From: Mycobacterium sp. OTB74
Lineage (GTDB): Bacteria; Actinomycetota; Actinomycetes; Mycobacteriales; Mycobacteriaceae
Assembly: GCF_029892685.1 (NCBI RefSeq)
Contig: NZ_JARXVD010000020.1
Coordinates: 54,697 to 118,696 of the forward strand
Direction: 5' to 3'
DNA: 64,000 bases
Positions 17,980 through 27,491 of the stretch are shown in pieces. The notes beneath the pieces were generated by a model, which was not told where the DNA came from, did no database searches, and saw only the letters and a program-made list of their open reading frames with translations. The position numbers and the translations under genes were made by a program. Within the stretch, counting starts at the first letter, position 1. Each line of letters starts with the position of its first letter.

Positions 17980-19674
17980 CTATAGCGGGATAGACCAGCG
18001 GACTTGGGTTCCCCCTGACTCGGGGCTGAGAATATCGCAGGTACCGCCGAGTTCTTGCGCACGGCGGGTCATGTTGTCCAGGCCACTGCGACGTTGGTTA
18101 TCCACAGGGATACCACAGCCATTGTCGGTGATATTGATCGTCAGGTCTTCGGCTACGGCGACCTCAACGGTCAGGGCGCTAGCGCCGGAATGACGCAACG
18201 CGTTACTGATCGCTTCGACGATGACCGCCAGAGCGTGATCGGCGAGCGCAGGACTCAGAACGGTCAGTGGACCCAGAATGCGTACCGTCGTGGCCAGCTC
18301 ACAGTGTTCCGTCAATTCAGCCACTGTGCTCTGAAGTCGCTCCCGGAAACTTGTGGTACCCGGCGGCGATTGAAGGTGGAAGATGGCGGTGCGGATCTCG
18401 CTGATGGTTGATTGCAGTTCATCGATGGTGCGGGTGAGCCGCGTAATGATCTGCGGTGAGTGGACCCGGGCCACGGTACCTTGGAGATCCATTCCGGCGG
18501 CGAAGATGCGCTGGATTACATGGTCATGTAGATCGTGAGCGATCCGTTCACGATCGGCAAGAATGGTCAGCTCACGGGCTTGCTCGCTCGCTTCGGCCAA
18601 AGTCAGCGCCATTACCGCGTGGTTGGCGAAGTCAACCAACCAATTCAGGTCGTCGCGGGTGAACCGGGGACGATCAACACCGCGAGCCACCGCGAGAACG
18701 CCGGTCACATGATCGCGGGCACACAGTGGCACTGCGATGGCCGGTCGTTCTCCCAGGTCGGTAAACGACGGTTTCCGATACTGGAAGGTGTCGGTGATCA
18801 CCGGGGTTCCGGTGCGGAACACTTGGCCACTGGTCGATCCGTCAATCGGTACCTGATAGCCGATTGGCAGATCGGAACTGTGCCGGCCCACGGCGGTGAC
18901 GACGGTCAGTGCGTCGGCCTCTTCAGATGAGTCATCCGTGTCAGTCGGGATGAAAACAACCACCTGTTCGGCGTCAGTGAGTTCGTGGACACGCTCGGCG
19001 ATCATCTCTAGCGGCTGCTCTGACGAGGCCGAGGACAACAGAGCGGAGGTGATTTCACGGCTGGCCGCGATCCAGCGAGCTGAATCCCGCAGCCGGGCAT
19101 TGTCAATCGCCACTCCGGCTGCCGAACTCAATGCTCGCACGGCGTTTTCGTCGGATTCGCTGAATACACGCCCGGGCCGGTCGTCGGTGACATAGAGACT
19201 GCCGTACACCTGTCCGCGGATCGTGATGGGCACGCCAAGAAATGCCCGCATCGGCGGGTGATGCTCAGGGAAGCCCACCGCCGCCAGGTGCTGGGTCAGA
19301 TCATCGACGCGCAGCGGCTCGCTACGGTCCAGCAGCACGCCCAACAGGCCTTTGCCCACCGGCAAATGCCCGATGCGGGCTTGTAACTCGGCGTCGATCC
19401 CATCAAATAGGAACGCGTCAAGGGTGCCGTCGGCTGCCCGGACGCCCAGCGCACCGTAGCGCGCCCCAGTAAGGCCGATCGCCGCATCGATGAGCCGGTT
19501 CAGCATGCTGTTCAGATCCAGATCCGAACCGATGTCGACTATGACTCTTAGCAGTGATTCCATCTGATCGCGCCCCGCAACAAGCTCATCGAGCTCTTCG
19601 CGCATCTGGGCGGACACGCCTCGCCTACTCAACCGGGAAAATACCGACCCGGTTGCACTCTCGGTGTCGGTCAT
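17980..19674 (-). CDS. Orphan DosS/DosT-like GAF sensor histidine kinase
   Basis: A 564-residue kinase built like DosS: GAF-A (about 42-195), GAF-B (about 205-355), phospho-acceptor segment DLHDHVIQRIF and a HATPase_c domain (VEAISNALRHSGAS, DNGCGIPV). GAF-A has GFPEHHPPMRAFLGVPI; the second His (about 139) aligns with the haem ligand, so gas sensing is likely. No response regulator is adjacent; as with DosT in M. tuberculosis, it may signal to DosR encoded at 2894. The ATG at 19674 has GGAGGTG seven bases upstream; the in-frame start at 19689 does not. The C-terminal half is clearly diverged from the dosS at 3598. Confidence 0.9.
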   Translation of the reverse strand: MTDTESATGSVFSRLSRRGVSAQMREELDELVAGRDQMESLLRVIVDIGSDLDLNSMLNRLIDAAIGLTGARYGALGVRAADGTLDAFLFDGIDAELQARIGHLPVGKGLLGVLLDRSEPLRVDDLTQHLAAVGFPEHHPPMRAFLGVPITIRGQVYGSLYVTDDRPGRVFSESDENAVRALSSAAGVAIDNARLRDSARWIAASREITSALLSSASSEQPLEMIAERVHELTDAEQVVVFIPTDTDDSSEEADALTVVTAVGRHSSDLPIGYQVPIDGSTSGQVFRTGTPVITDTFQYRKPSFTDLGERPAIAVPLCARDHVTGVLAVARGVDRPRFTRDDLNWLVDFANHAVMALTLAEASEQARELTILADRERIAHDLHDHVIQRIFAAGMDLQGTVARVHSPQIITRLTRTIDELQSTISEIRTAIFHLQSPPGTTSFRERLQSTVAELTEHCELATTVRILGPLTVLSPALADHALAVIVEAISNALRHSGASALTVEVAVAEDLTINITDNGCGIPVDNQRRSGLDNMTRRAQELGGTCDILSPESGGTQVRWSIPL

Positions 19675-19984
19675 TGCCCGCACCTCCACCCGCGCAATCC
19701 TGCCGGTGTGACACTACACCGGTTGCGGAGAGCCGTATTCATCGACGCCGAAACTTCATCGGGTCGCCACAGAGTCTTTGTTCGACCAGCGCCTGAGGGG
19801 TTAGCGATCATAACCGCATTCGAGCGACTCCGCCGGCCGATCACCAGCCCGAAGGCCGGCGGAGCAATTCGCACGCACCATCTTGCCAAGCCGACAACAT
19901 AAAGCGATTTCAGCACACGCACCCTCAGGTTGTCGTGCTTTGGGGTGGCGTCCAGGCGTTCGGGCCCAAATACGCTGAAAAGAA

Positions 19985-19998
19985 ATGACTTACGGCCC
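19985..19998 (+). promoter_or_regulatory. Candidate DosR box upstream of flavin-binding protein
   Basis: ATGACTTACGGCCC, 36 bp upstream of the start at 20035; a good match to the DosR core. Confidence 0.5.
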
Positions 19999-20034
19999 GT
20001 TCCGGACCCATCCTCAAACGCTAACGTCACAGAT

Positions 20035-20454
20035 ATGCAAACAGAGACAAATTCAGTCACGATTCTTTCCGAATCCGATTGCTGGGCACTTCTCGCCACA
20101 ACCGCGCTGGGAAGACTGGTCACCAGTGTGGACGGTGAGCCTGAGATCTTTCCGCTCAATTTTGCGGTGCAGGGCCAGACTGTGCTGTTCAGCACGGCGC
20201 AAGGTACCAAGTTGGTGAGCGCTGCCATCAACAGCCACGTGTTGTTCGAGGCTGACGGACATACTGCGACCGAAGGCTGGAGCGTGATTGTGAAAGGAAT
20301 TGCCCGTGCCCTCCGCACTGACGCGGAAATCACCGAAGCGGCCGGCTCTGGATTACGTCCATGGACCACGACGCCCAAGGATCACTGGGTACGAATCCGT
20401 CCGATTCGGGTCACGGGTCGCAGGTTCGACTTCAGCCACGCAGGTAACGGTTGA
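20035..20454 (+). CDS. Pyridoxamine-5'-phosphate-oxidase-fold flavin-binding protein (Rv3129-like)
   Basis: A 139-residue split-barrel protein. The opening LSESDCWALLATTALGRLVTSVDGEPEIFPLNF is typical of the PNPOx-like family that binds FMN or F420; GWSVIVKGIARAL is the conserved later strand. M. tuberculosis Rv3129, next to tgs1 and in the DosR regulon, has the same fold. The ATG at 20035 follows a DosR-like box by 36 bp. Catalytic activity cannot be assigned: family members are oxidases, F420 reductases or flavin carriers. Confidence 0.8.
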   Translation: MQTETNSVTILSESDCWALLATTALGRLVTSVDGEPEIFPLNFAVQGQTVLFSTAQGTKLVSAAINSHVLFEADGHTATEGWSVIVKGIARALRTDAEITEAAGSGLRPWTTTPKDHWVRIRPIRVTGRRFDFSHAGNG

Positions 20455-20618
20455 TCCAGATTCATGCTATGCCGACCCGATGGGAGTTCTCGCAGGCGGG
20501 CGTTGAGAGTCCGCCGCACACGTCATGGCGCCTGTAGCTGTTCCTAGTCGAAATTATCTGTGTCACAACGGCTACCTTGCAACCGACACCGAACTCCATC
20601 CAGATTTTCAATGGCGAA

Positions 20619-22946
20619 CTACCGTCCGCGATCCCGTCGGCGCGACCCACCGGCGGGATGACGTCGCGCTGCCTCAAGCAGCAGTGCACGTTCCGCTGCA
20701 GCGACGCTGCGCCGCGTCGCGCCAACCGCGTCGGCATTGACGGAGATCGACGTAATTCCCATCCGCACCAGGTGTTCGGCGAATGCCGGGTTGGTCGACG
20801 GAGCCTGCCCACACAGCGATGATGTGATTCCCATTCGCCGCGCGGTACCGATGATCGTCGCAATCGCATCGAGGACCGCTGGATCTGATTCGTCGAACTC
20901 GTCGGCGCACAGATCGGAGTCACGGTCCAGCCCCAGCATCAGTTGGGTCAGATCGTTGCTGCCGATGGATACCCCGTCGATACCCATGCCGATGTATTCA
21001 GGCAGCCAATGCACGACTGACGGTACCTCGGCCATTACCCACCGATGCAGGCGACGTTGCCGGCCCAATGGGCTGGAATCGACCAACTGCAAACATCTCT
21101 CCAATTCCCACCCAGTTCGCACAAAAGGGATCATCAGATGGACGTTGTTGTAGCGTTCCCGTACCTTCGCCAGCGCCTCGCACTCCATCCTGAACAGCTC
21201 AGGTTCTTGGACGTAACGCATACAACCCCGGTATCCGATCATCGGGTTGCGCTCCACCGGTTCGTATTGCTCACCACCGGACAACGCTCGAAACTCATTG
21301 CTGCGGAAGTCGGTTGCGCGATATACGACTGGGCGTGGGAAAAACGCGGCCGCGATCGTACCGATCGCGGCACTGAGCGCCGAGATCAACCGCTGCTGTT
21401 CACCATCAGCGATCAGTTTGCGTGGATGCACACCATGCAGAGCGTCGGTGAGCATCAACTCAGCTCGCAGCAGCCCGACCCCGTCAACGTCAAGAGCGGC
21501 TGCCGCTTCTGCTGCGCGCGGAATCGCAAGATTCACATAGATTTTCGTGCCGGTCGACACCGCGGGTGATTCGGTCCGTTGGTGCGGAACCGGAGAAATC
21601 TGGGGAGCTGACGGAACCACTCCGGCGCGTACTTCGCCACGGGCACCATCGACCGTCACCATCTCGCCGAGTCGCAACGTCTTCGTCGCCGATCCGGCGC
21701 CGACCACGCACGGAACACCGAGTTCACGGGCCACGATCGCAGCATGGCAGGTCATTCCGCCCGTCTCGGTGACCAGCGCCGCGGCGCGCCGGATCGTCGG
21801 CAACCAATCAGGGCTGGTCATCGGCGCCACGAGAATCTCGCCGTCGACAAGCTGTGAGCCTGCCGTGGGATCGTCCAGGACTCGCACGGGTCCGCTCGCC
21901 AGACCGGGAGCAGCTGGCAGACCACGGACCAGCACCTTGGCGTCGACTGGGACGGCAGCTGTCGTTTTTAGCGGGTGCAGCGTGGTTATCGGTCTGGCCT
22001 GCACCAGCCACGTCGCTCCGTCGGCGATCACCCATTCCACATCCTGAGGCCAACAGCTGTGCTGTTCGGCAAGAACCGCAAGTCCGGCAATCGACTGAAG
22101 CTCCGTGTCGTTGAGCACGGAAGCTCGGGCTTGTTCTTCGAGCAAATCGACCGTGACATCGTGTCCGTCCGCACCACGCACGATCTTGACCGCCTTGTGA
22201 CCGATCCTTCGATCCAGAACCGCCAGTGTCTTCTTGTCGATCACATAAGTATCAGGTTCGACCCTTCCGGATACCACTACCTCGCCCTGCCCGAACGCGG
22301 CTTCGACAACCACGCGCGATGTGTCCCCGGTCGCAGGATCGGCGGTGAACGCCACGCCAGCACGCTGGGCGCAAATCATCTGCTGCACAACGACTGCCAT
22401 CGCCGGCTCGCAAGCGAAACCGTGGCTGGCGCGGTAGGTGATCACCCGCGGGGTGAACAGCGAGGCCCAGCATCGGTGGATCGCTACCATGAGTTCTTGC
22501 TCACCAGTGACATTAGTCAGGGTGGCGTTCATTCCCGCGAATGAGGCGTCGCGCCCGTCTTCGCCGGTTGCCGATGACCGCACCGCCACCGAGGCAGCGG
22601 GCCCAAGCCGAGCGTAGGCACTGTTCACCTCGCGGCGAATATCGTCAGGAAGTTCCGTCCTGTTCACGAGATCCTGCATGCGGCAGCACAACTCACCCAA
22701 CCGCACGGTATCGTCGACACATCCCAGAGCCTTGCTGTGCAAGGCAGCTAATTCATGTGCGACTCCGGCCGCCTGCATGGTGTCCCGATAACAGTTGCGG
22801 AGCAACACAAATCCGGGTGGCACAGGTAGGTCGGCCGCCACTAGCTCGCCCAGATTGGCTCCCTTACCACCGGCGTCGTCCGCATCGGCGACCCGAAGTG
22901 TCGACAGGTCCCGAACGTAAATCGTTGTTTTCATAGTGAAATCCAT
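20619..22946 (-). CDS. ppsA: Phosphoenolpyruvate synthase
   Basis: A 775-residue protein with the full three-domain plan. The N-terminal ATP-grasp PPDK_N domain includes GGKGANLGEL and SSATGEDGRDASFAGMN. The central swivelling phospho-His domain has TGGMTCHAAIVARELGVPCV, with the phosphorylated His. The C-terminal TIM barrel has SIGSNDLTQLMLGLDRDS and SLCGQAPS, whose Cys is the catalytic acid. It converts pyruvate, ATP and water to PEP, AMP and phosphate, feeding gluconeogenesis. The start at 22946 has only a weak GGCGAG; the in-frame ATG at 22934 is an alternative. A partial DosR-like site at 23046-23059 is 100 bp upstream. Next to the trehalose/GH65 gene it suggests carbon rerouting in dormancy. 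Confidence 0.92.
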   Translation of the reverse strand: MDFTMKTTIYVRDLSTLRVADADDAGGKGANLGELVAADLPVPPGFVLLRNCYRDTMQAAGVAHELAALHSKALGCVDDTVRLGELCCRMQDLVNRTELPDDIRREVNSAYARLGPAASVAVRSSATGEDGRDASFAGMNATLTNVTGEQELMVAIHRCWASLFTPRVITYRASHGFACEPAMAVVVQQMICAQRAGVAFTADPATGDTSRVVVEAAFGQGEVVVSGRVEPDTYVIDKKTLAVLDRRIGHKAVKIVRGADGHDVTVDLLEEQARASVLNDTELQSIAGLAVLAEQHSCWPQDVEWVIADGATWLVQARPITTLHPLKTTAAVPVDAKVLVRGLPAAPGLASGPVRVLDDPTAGSQLVDGEILVAPMTSPDWLPTIRRAAALVTETGGMTCHAAIVARELGVPCVVGAGSATKTLRLGEMVTVDGARGEVRAGVVPSAPQISPVPHQRTESPAVSTGTKIYVNLAIPRAAEAAAALDVDGVGLLRAELMLTDALHGVHPRKLIADGEQQRLISALSAAIGTIAAAFFPRPVVYRATDFRSNEFRALSGGEQYEPVERNPMIGYRGCMRYVQEPELFRMECEALAKVRERYNNVHLMIPFVRTGWELERCLQLVDSSPLGRQRRLHRWVMAEVPSVVHWLPEYIGMGIDGVSIGSNDLTQLMLGLDRDSDLCADEFDESDPAVLDAIATIIGTARRMGITSSLCGQAPSTNPAFAEHLVRMGITSISVNADAVGATRRSVAAAERALLLEAARRHPAGGSRRRDRGR

Positions 22947-23045
22947 TCACACTCGCCTGGATCGGTCTGTCGGTAGGCATTCTCTGAATCGCTGTCACAC
23001 TGGCGGGCAGTGTCATTCACGCACCACGAAGACCGAATCAGCAAC

Positions 23046-23059
23046 GGCCCCAAAGGTCC
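23046..23059 (-). promoter_or_regulatory. Weak DosR-like site upstream of ppsA
   Basis: Minus-strand GGACCTTTGGGGCC, 100 bp upstream of the ppsA start. Only a partial match to the DosR core. Confidence 0.3.
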
Positions 23060-23192
23060 GGCTAGACCCCGCAGCGTCGAGTTCATGCGACAATCGTTCG
23101 CCCCGCGGCGTGGCTACACCAACGGCCAAATGGCCCATTGCAGAGGCACAACGTCACCAGTTCAGTTGAATCGAGACCCCACAAAGTAGAGC

Positions 23193-26100
23193 TCACTGGC
23201 TGAACTCAATGGTGGCTCCGGCTCTCAACTGTTGAACGCGGCCGCGGCATTCGACGTCGATCGGTGCGGCGTCACCGTGTTCGGCGCTGAGAACCGAGCT
23301 TCTGCCGAAGATGCGCAGCCGCAGGCGGTGGCCACGATAGCGGAATACGAACTCTAGTTTGCCCAGCGCCTCAGGCCAGTGCGGACCCAGGACGAGGCGG
23401 TCACCACGCAGTTCCAGCCCGGTGAAACAGCGTTGAAGCAAGTCGATACTGCCGGCCATCGCGCCCAGGTGGATGCCCTCGGCAGTTGTGCCGCCTTGGA
23501 CGTCCTCGATATCCGATAGCAGCGCCTGGGAGAAGTACTGCATTGCCAGATGACGGTTGCCACGTGCCAGCACCCACGAGTGCACGACGGCGCTCAAGCT
23601 TGAGCCATGCGAAGTGCGAGCCAGGTAATAGTCGACGGTCTTGGGGATTTGTTCGGGCGCGAACAGATAGCCGAGACGGTCGGTAAGGTCACGCAGTTCG
23701 TCGGCAGACAACAGATAGAACAACATCAAAACATCGGCTTGTTTGGAGACCTTGTAGTTGTTGACACTGTCGTTTTCGGCTTCCAGTATTCGGTCGAGTC
23801 GCCTCAGGTTGTCGTACCGGCTGCGGTAGAAGTCCCAGTCAAGCTCGCGCAGATCCTCGTACCCTTCGAACTGGCTGATCACGCCGTCGTGAAACGGCAC
23901 GAACATGCGCACTGTGACATCCTCCCAACGGGACAGCTCGTCGTCGTTGATCCCGAGGGTCTCCAGTAGCGCCAGCCGGTAGTGCATCGGGATGCGTTCG
24001 AGTGCGTGCAACGCTCGTAGGATCACCCAGACGGCCATCAGGTTGGTATAGGCGTTGTTGTCAATGCCGTCATCCTCGCGGCCGGGGTACCCGGAATGGA
24101 ACTCGTCAGGTCCAATCACACCGCAGATCACGTAGCGTTGCCGGACGTCGTCAAAACTGGCCAGACTGACCCAGAACCGAGCAATCTCGGCCAGCATTTC
24201 CGCACCGTAGTCGACCAAGAACCCGAGGTCGCCGGTCACTTGGTAGTACTGCCAGATGTTGTAGGCGATGGCGAGGCCGACATGGTGGGCACGCGCGCTG
24301 GGATCGGGCTTCCACCGGCCCGATTGCGGATTGAGATGCATCCGCTGGCTTTCTTCGCGGCCATTGCTGCCCGACTGCCAGGGAAACATCGCCCCGGCGT
24401 AACCCGCCCCGCGGGCCGCCCGACGTGCGGCTGGCAACCGGCGGTAGCGGTAGCCCAGTAGCGCGCGAGTCACCTTTGGTAGGTGCATATTCACGATCGG
24501 GAAGACAAATAGCTCGTCCCAGAACACGTGACCTCGATATGCCTCACCGTGCAGGCCGCGGGCAGGCACACCGACGTCGAGTTCGGCGGTGTGCGGCGAA
24601 AGCGTTTGCAGGATATGGAATTGGTGCAGTCGCACAATGCGCAATACGTCAGCGTCATGCGCCATGTCGATGTTGTAGAGCTCCCACAAGTGGGCCCACG
24701 CTAGGCGGTGTCCGTATTCGAGGTCGCCGTAGCGACCGTGCCGGTTCAGTTCGCCCATGGCCTCGTCCGCGGGCTCCGACATGCCCCGATCATGCCCGGT
24801 GAACAGAGTCGCGACCTTCTCCACCGTCACCGACTGACCAGACATCAAGTCCACGGCAACGTCATGACCGATGCGCTGGTTATCTTGAACGGGTCGATAG
24901 TCCGCAGCAGCGCGGGAACCATTGCGCCACAATGTAGTGCGCGCGGCGACTGCGATACGTACGCGGGACTGGATGGTTTCGGCCATCAACAGCACCGAGT
25001 CGGTGGACAGCTCACGCATGTCGGTCACCATGAGGTGCTTGCCCTGCAACTGCCGATATCGCGCGACCAACGAATTGCTCGTGTCGCCGTCGATCATGGA
25101 CCGGAATTCGATCCTGCCCGACCAGTTCTCGGCACAAATCGTGGTCTGCAACGCACCCACGTGGGGCAGATGCATGGCAGCGAACCTGCGCTCGGTTACG
25201 GCGACGACGCGGCCTTGACCATCCTTGATCCGTATTTCACGTATTAGTACGCCACGCCTCAAATCGACGGTGACCTGATAGGACAACAGGTTTGCCTCGT
25301 CAAGGTCGAACCATGCACCTCCGTCGATGCGAAAGGTCAGCGGCAACCAGTTGGGCATGTTGACCATGCTTTCGTTGTCGACCGTGACACCCGCAACGTT
25401 GTCGGTCAGCCGGTTGAACACCCCCGCTACATACGTGCCGGGATAGTGGGTTACGCCCAAGTTGGCTTCGGGCGCGCAGCCACGGGTAGCGAAGTAACCA
25501 TTACCCGTGGTGCACAACGCCTCTCGTAGCTTCTCATCCTCGGGTTGGTATCCACCGAACGTCAATGTCCATGGGTTGCTAAAGGGATCCCCTTCTTCAA
25601 CAAGTTGGGTGAGCAATCGTTCGACGAATTGGCGTACCGCATCAGGATCATCGAGGGCGAAACGTGCCGATGATGGTCGGTCGCCGTCGTCGTCGTGGCG
25701 CACCACGATACCGATCCCGTCCCGGCGCACGGCGTCAAAACCGTCCTCATCAGTCAGGTCGTCGCCGATGTAGATTGGCAGCAGCGGTGCTTCGCCGTTG
25801 ATGTGGTCAAGAACCCACTGCACGGTCGAGCCTTTGTCCCAGTCGATGTCTGGGCGCAACTCGATGATCTTGCGCCCCGCTGTAGCCCGAACACCGTTGT
25901 GCTGAGCAATGGTTCGCACCGCGGCGGTCACTTCTGCCACCCGTGCGGATTCGACGTTCCGGTAGTGCACCGCCACCGAAAACTGCTTGTTCTCCACCCG
26001 GACACCCTCCACGGTGGCTAGGCGATGACAGAGCTGCTCTGCCGCACACGCGAGTGCATCGACGGAGGCGACGGCCGCCTCATAGTTGTGCTGGCTGCCA

Positions 26101-26513
26101 TCCGGCGCGCACAGTTCGAAACCGTGACTACCCGCATACCAGATGCCCGGCAAGCCGACCCGCGCCCGTACATCGGCGAGAGCGCGACCGCTCATAACGA
26201 CAACCGGACAGCGGGATGCCAGCGATTCGAGTACTGCAGCGACGCCAGGCATCAGCGTGGCAGTATCCGGATCATCGACGATCTGAGACAGCGTCCCGTC
26301 GAAATCCACCAACAGCACCAGCTGGCGGGTAGCGATCAAGGTGGTGATTTCGCCGTAGCACTCCAGTGCATCGGTGAGCTCCGACTTCCGCTGGTAGCCG
26401 CCGCGGACGCTCACCGCGCCGTCGCGCCACCCCCACGATGACGGCCGATAATCGGCTATGCCGCCCTTCGGATCCTGCGCGCAATGCTCCACTGGATACT
26501 CCATCCACGTCAC
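23193..26513 (-). CDS. Trehalose-6-phosphate phosphatase / glycoside hydrolase family 65 fusion (OtsB1-like)
   Basis: 1106 residues. Residues about 60-300 are a HAD-type trehalose-phosphatase: nucleophile motif DFDGTLSQ, SGRALADV and GDDLTDEDGFDAV. Residues about 315-1100 are a GH65 (trehalose/maltose/kojibiose phosphorylase-type) enzyme: HGEAYRGHVFWDELFVFP, the general-acid region GPDEFHSGYPG and the phosphate-site segment TSHGSSLSAVVHSWVLA. M. tuberculosis Rv2006 (OtsB1, 1327 residues) has the same pair preceded by a beta-phosphoglucomutase-like HAD domain, absent here. The pair could dephosphorylate trehalose-6-phosphate and phosphorolyse a disaccharide; the actual substrates are inferred. 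The start is uncertain (GTG 26513 or ATG 26504). Confidence 0.85.
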   Translation of the reverse strand: MTWMEYPVEHCAQDPKGGIADYRPSSWGWRDGAVSVRGGYQRKSELTDALECYGEITTLIATRQLVLLVDFDGTLSQIVDDPDTATLMPGVAAVLESLASRCPVVVMSGRALADVRARVGLPGIWYAGSHGFELCAPDGSQHNYEAAVASVDALACAAEQLCHRLATVEGVRVENKQFSVAVHYRNVESARVAEVTAAVRTIAQHNGVRATAGRKIIELRPDIDWDKGSTVQWVLDHINGEAPLLPIYIGDDLTDEDGFDAVRRDGIGIVVRHDDDGDRPSSARFALDDPDAVRQFVERLLTQLVEEGDPFSNPWTLTFGGYQPEDEKLREALCTTGNGYFATRGCAPEANLGVTHYPGTYVAGVFNRLTDNVAGVTVDNESMVNMPNWLPLTFRIDGGAWFDLDEANLLSYQVTVDLRRGVLIREIRIKDGQGRVVAVTERRFAAMHLPHVGALQTTICAENWSGRIEFRSMIDGDTSNSLVARYRQLQGKHLMVTDMRELSTDSVLLMAETIQSRVRIAVAARTTLWRNGSRAAADYRPVQDNQRIGHDVAVDLMSGQSVTVEKVATLFTGHDRGMSEPADEAMGELNRHGRYGDLEYGHRLAWAHLWELYNIDMAHDADVLRIVRLHQFHILQTLSPHTAELDVGVPARGLHGEAYRGHVFWDELFVFPIVNMHLPKVTRALLGYRYRRLPAARRAARGAGYAGAMFPWQSGSNGREESQRMHLNPQSGRWKPDPSARAHHVGLAIAYNIWQYYQVTGDLGFLVDYGAEMLAEIARFWVSLASFDDVRQRYVICGVIGPDEFHSGYPGREDDGIDNNAYTNLMAVWVILRALHALERIPMHYRLALLETLGINDDELSRWEDVTVRMFVPFHDGVISQFEGYEDLRELDWDFYRSRYDNLRRLDRILEAENDSVNNYKVSKQADVLMLFYLLSADELRDLTDRLGYLFAPEQIPKTVDYYLARTSHGSSLSAVVHSWVLARGNRHLAMQYFSQALLSDIEDVQGGTTAEGIHLGAMAGSIDLLQRCFTGLELRGDRLVLGPHWPEALGKLEFVFRYRGHRLRLRIFGRSSVLSAEHGDAAPIDVECRGRVQQLRAGATIEFSQ

Positions 26514-26738
26514 AGCGCCGACACGTTGTCAGACTATGTGGTCATTGCCATCATCGAGCTCGAGGTGCAGACGCGATAGGGACAAGAGTCACATCGGGCA
26601 GTCTGCGCCGACGCGAGGAGATCGATGAGGAGGTCAATCGGGAATTATCGGCGGCACAAACACATACGCGGCATCGCTGTCGCTCCACTACCACCCTCTG
26701 GTCAGTCGGCGATGAACACCGAGAGTCTGCAATAAGTA

Positions 26739-26752
26739 GTGACTTTTGACTG
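26739..26752 (+). promoter_or_regulatory. Candidate DosR box upstream of first SpoIIAA-like gene
   Basis: GTGACTTTTGACTG, 61 bp upstream of the start at 26813. The rest of the 299-bp region 26514-26812 shows no gene. Confidence 0.45.
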
Positions 26753-26812
26753 TTGCCGATTGGCACACTGCAACAGATGATGGTGGCGCCATCCTCACTT
26801 CAGGGAGCAGAC

Positions 26813-27181
26813 ATGATGGAACACCAATGGGACGCAACCAACTCGATCCTGACCGTCCGACCGCAATCACCGTTGAGCTCAAGCGACTTCGCTGAGCTAG
26901 CAGATACCGTCGACCCGGTGATCAAAGAGGGTGGTGATCTCACCGGACTGATCATCGACGCACCGCACTTTCCGGGGTGGGACAGTTTTGGTGCGCTGGT
27001 GAATCACGTCCGCTTCGTGCACGATCATCACAAGCACGTCAAGAAGATCGCTGTCGTCACCGACTCCCCTGCCGTCGGCGTGGCTCAGCACCTGGCCAAC
27101 CATTTCGTAGCCGCGCAAATTCGCCAATTTCCGGCAGGCCAGGTTCAGCAGGCGCAGGAGTGGATCGCCGCCGCGGAGTGA
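26813..27181 (+). CDS. SpoIIAA-like (STAS-related) protein 1
   Basis: A 122-residue protein of the SpoIIAA-like family (STAS-related): alternating strands and helices with GGDLTGLIIDAPHFPGWDSFGALVNHVRFVHDH and KIAVVTDSPAVG, and a C-terminal FPAGQVQQAQEWIAAAE helix that is characteristic of the family. These proteins are small, cytosolic, and implicated in lipid binding or regulation; function here unknown. GGGAG lies 5-8 bases before the adjacent ATGs at 26813 and 26816. A paralogue lies at 29019. Confidence 0.72.
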   Translation: MMEHQWDATNSILTVRPQSPLSSSDFAELADTVDPVIKEGGDLTGLIIDAPHFPGWDSFGALVNHVRFVHDHHKHVKKIAVVTDSPAVGVAQHLANHFVAAQIRQFPAGQVQQAQEWIAAAE

Positions 27182-27341
27182 CCGGCCAGCGCACGCCGGC
27201 TTGTGTCCTCATGGCGACCATCTCCAGAATGTCTTTACCGATCGATCACGTCACCCCCGGCTATGCCGGCCTAGGGGCCGAGGTACCCACCTCTGACTAA
27301 CCTGTGACCAGTTCTATTCCGACCAAATATCCTTTGCGAAA

Positions 27342-27355
27342 GGGACTTTGGTCCC
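27342..27355 (+). promoter_or_regulatory. Near-consensus DosR box upstream of crp-like gene
   Basis: GGGACTTTGGTCCC matches 13 of 14 core positions and is the best site in the window. It lies 137 bp before the longest start (27492) of the Crp-like gene; region 27182-27491 holds no gene. Confidence 0.65.
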
Positions 27356-27491
27356 CAAGGATGCAGTCGAGATTTCGACCTCGTCAATTTCATCGCGAGC
27401 GAGTCGCGCTGCAAGTAGTTGCGCAGGCGGAATGCCTAGGCGAGGCCAAACGTCCCTATCCCACCGTCCGAAACAGACCTAGTCTCACGTC

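Noticed and set aside
17652..17993. Plus-strand frame between the MPTR gene and the orphan kinase
   Set aside because: Overlaps the kinase 3' end and has no motif or ribosome site.
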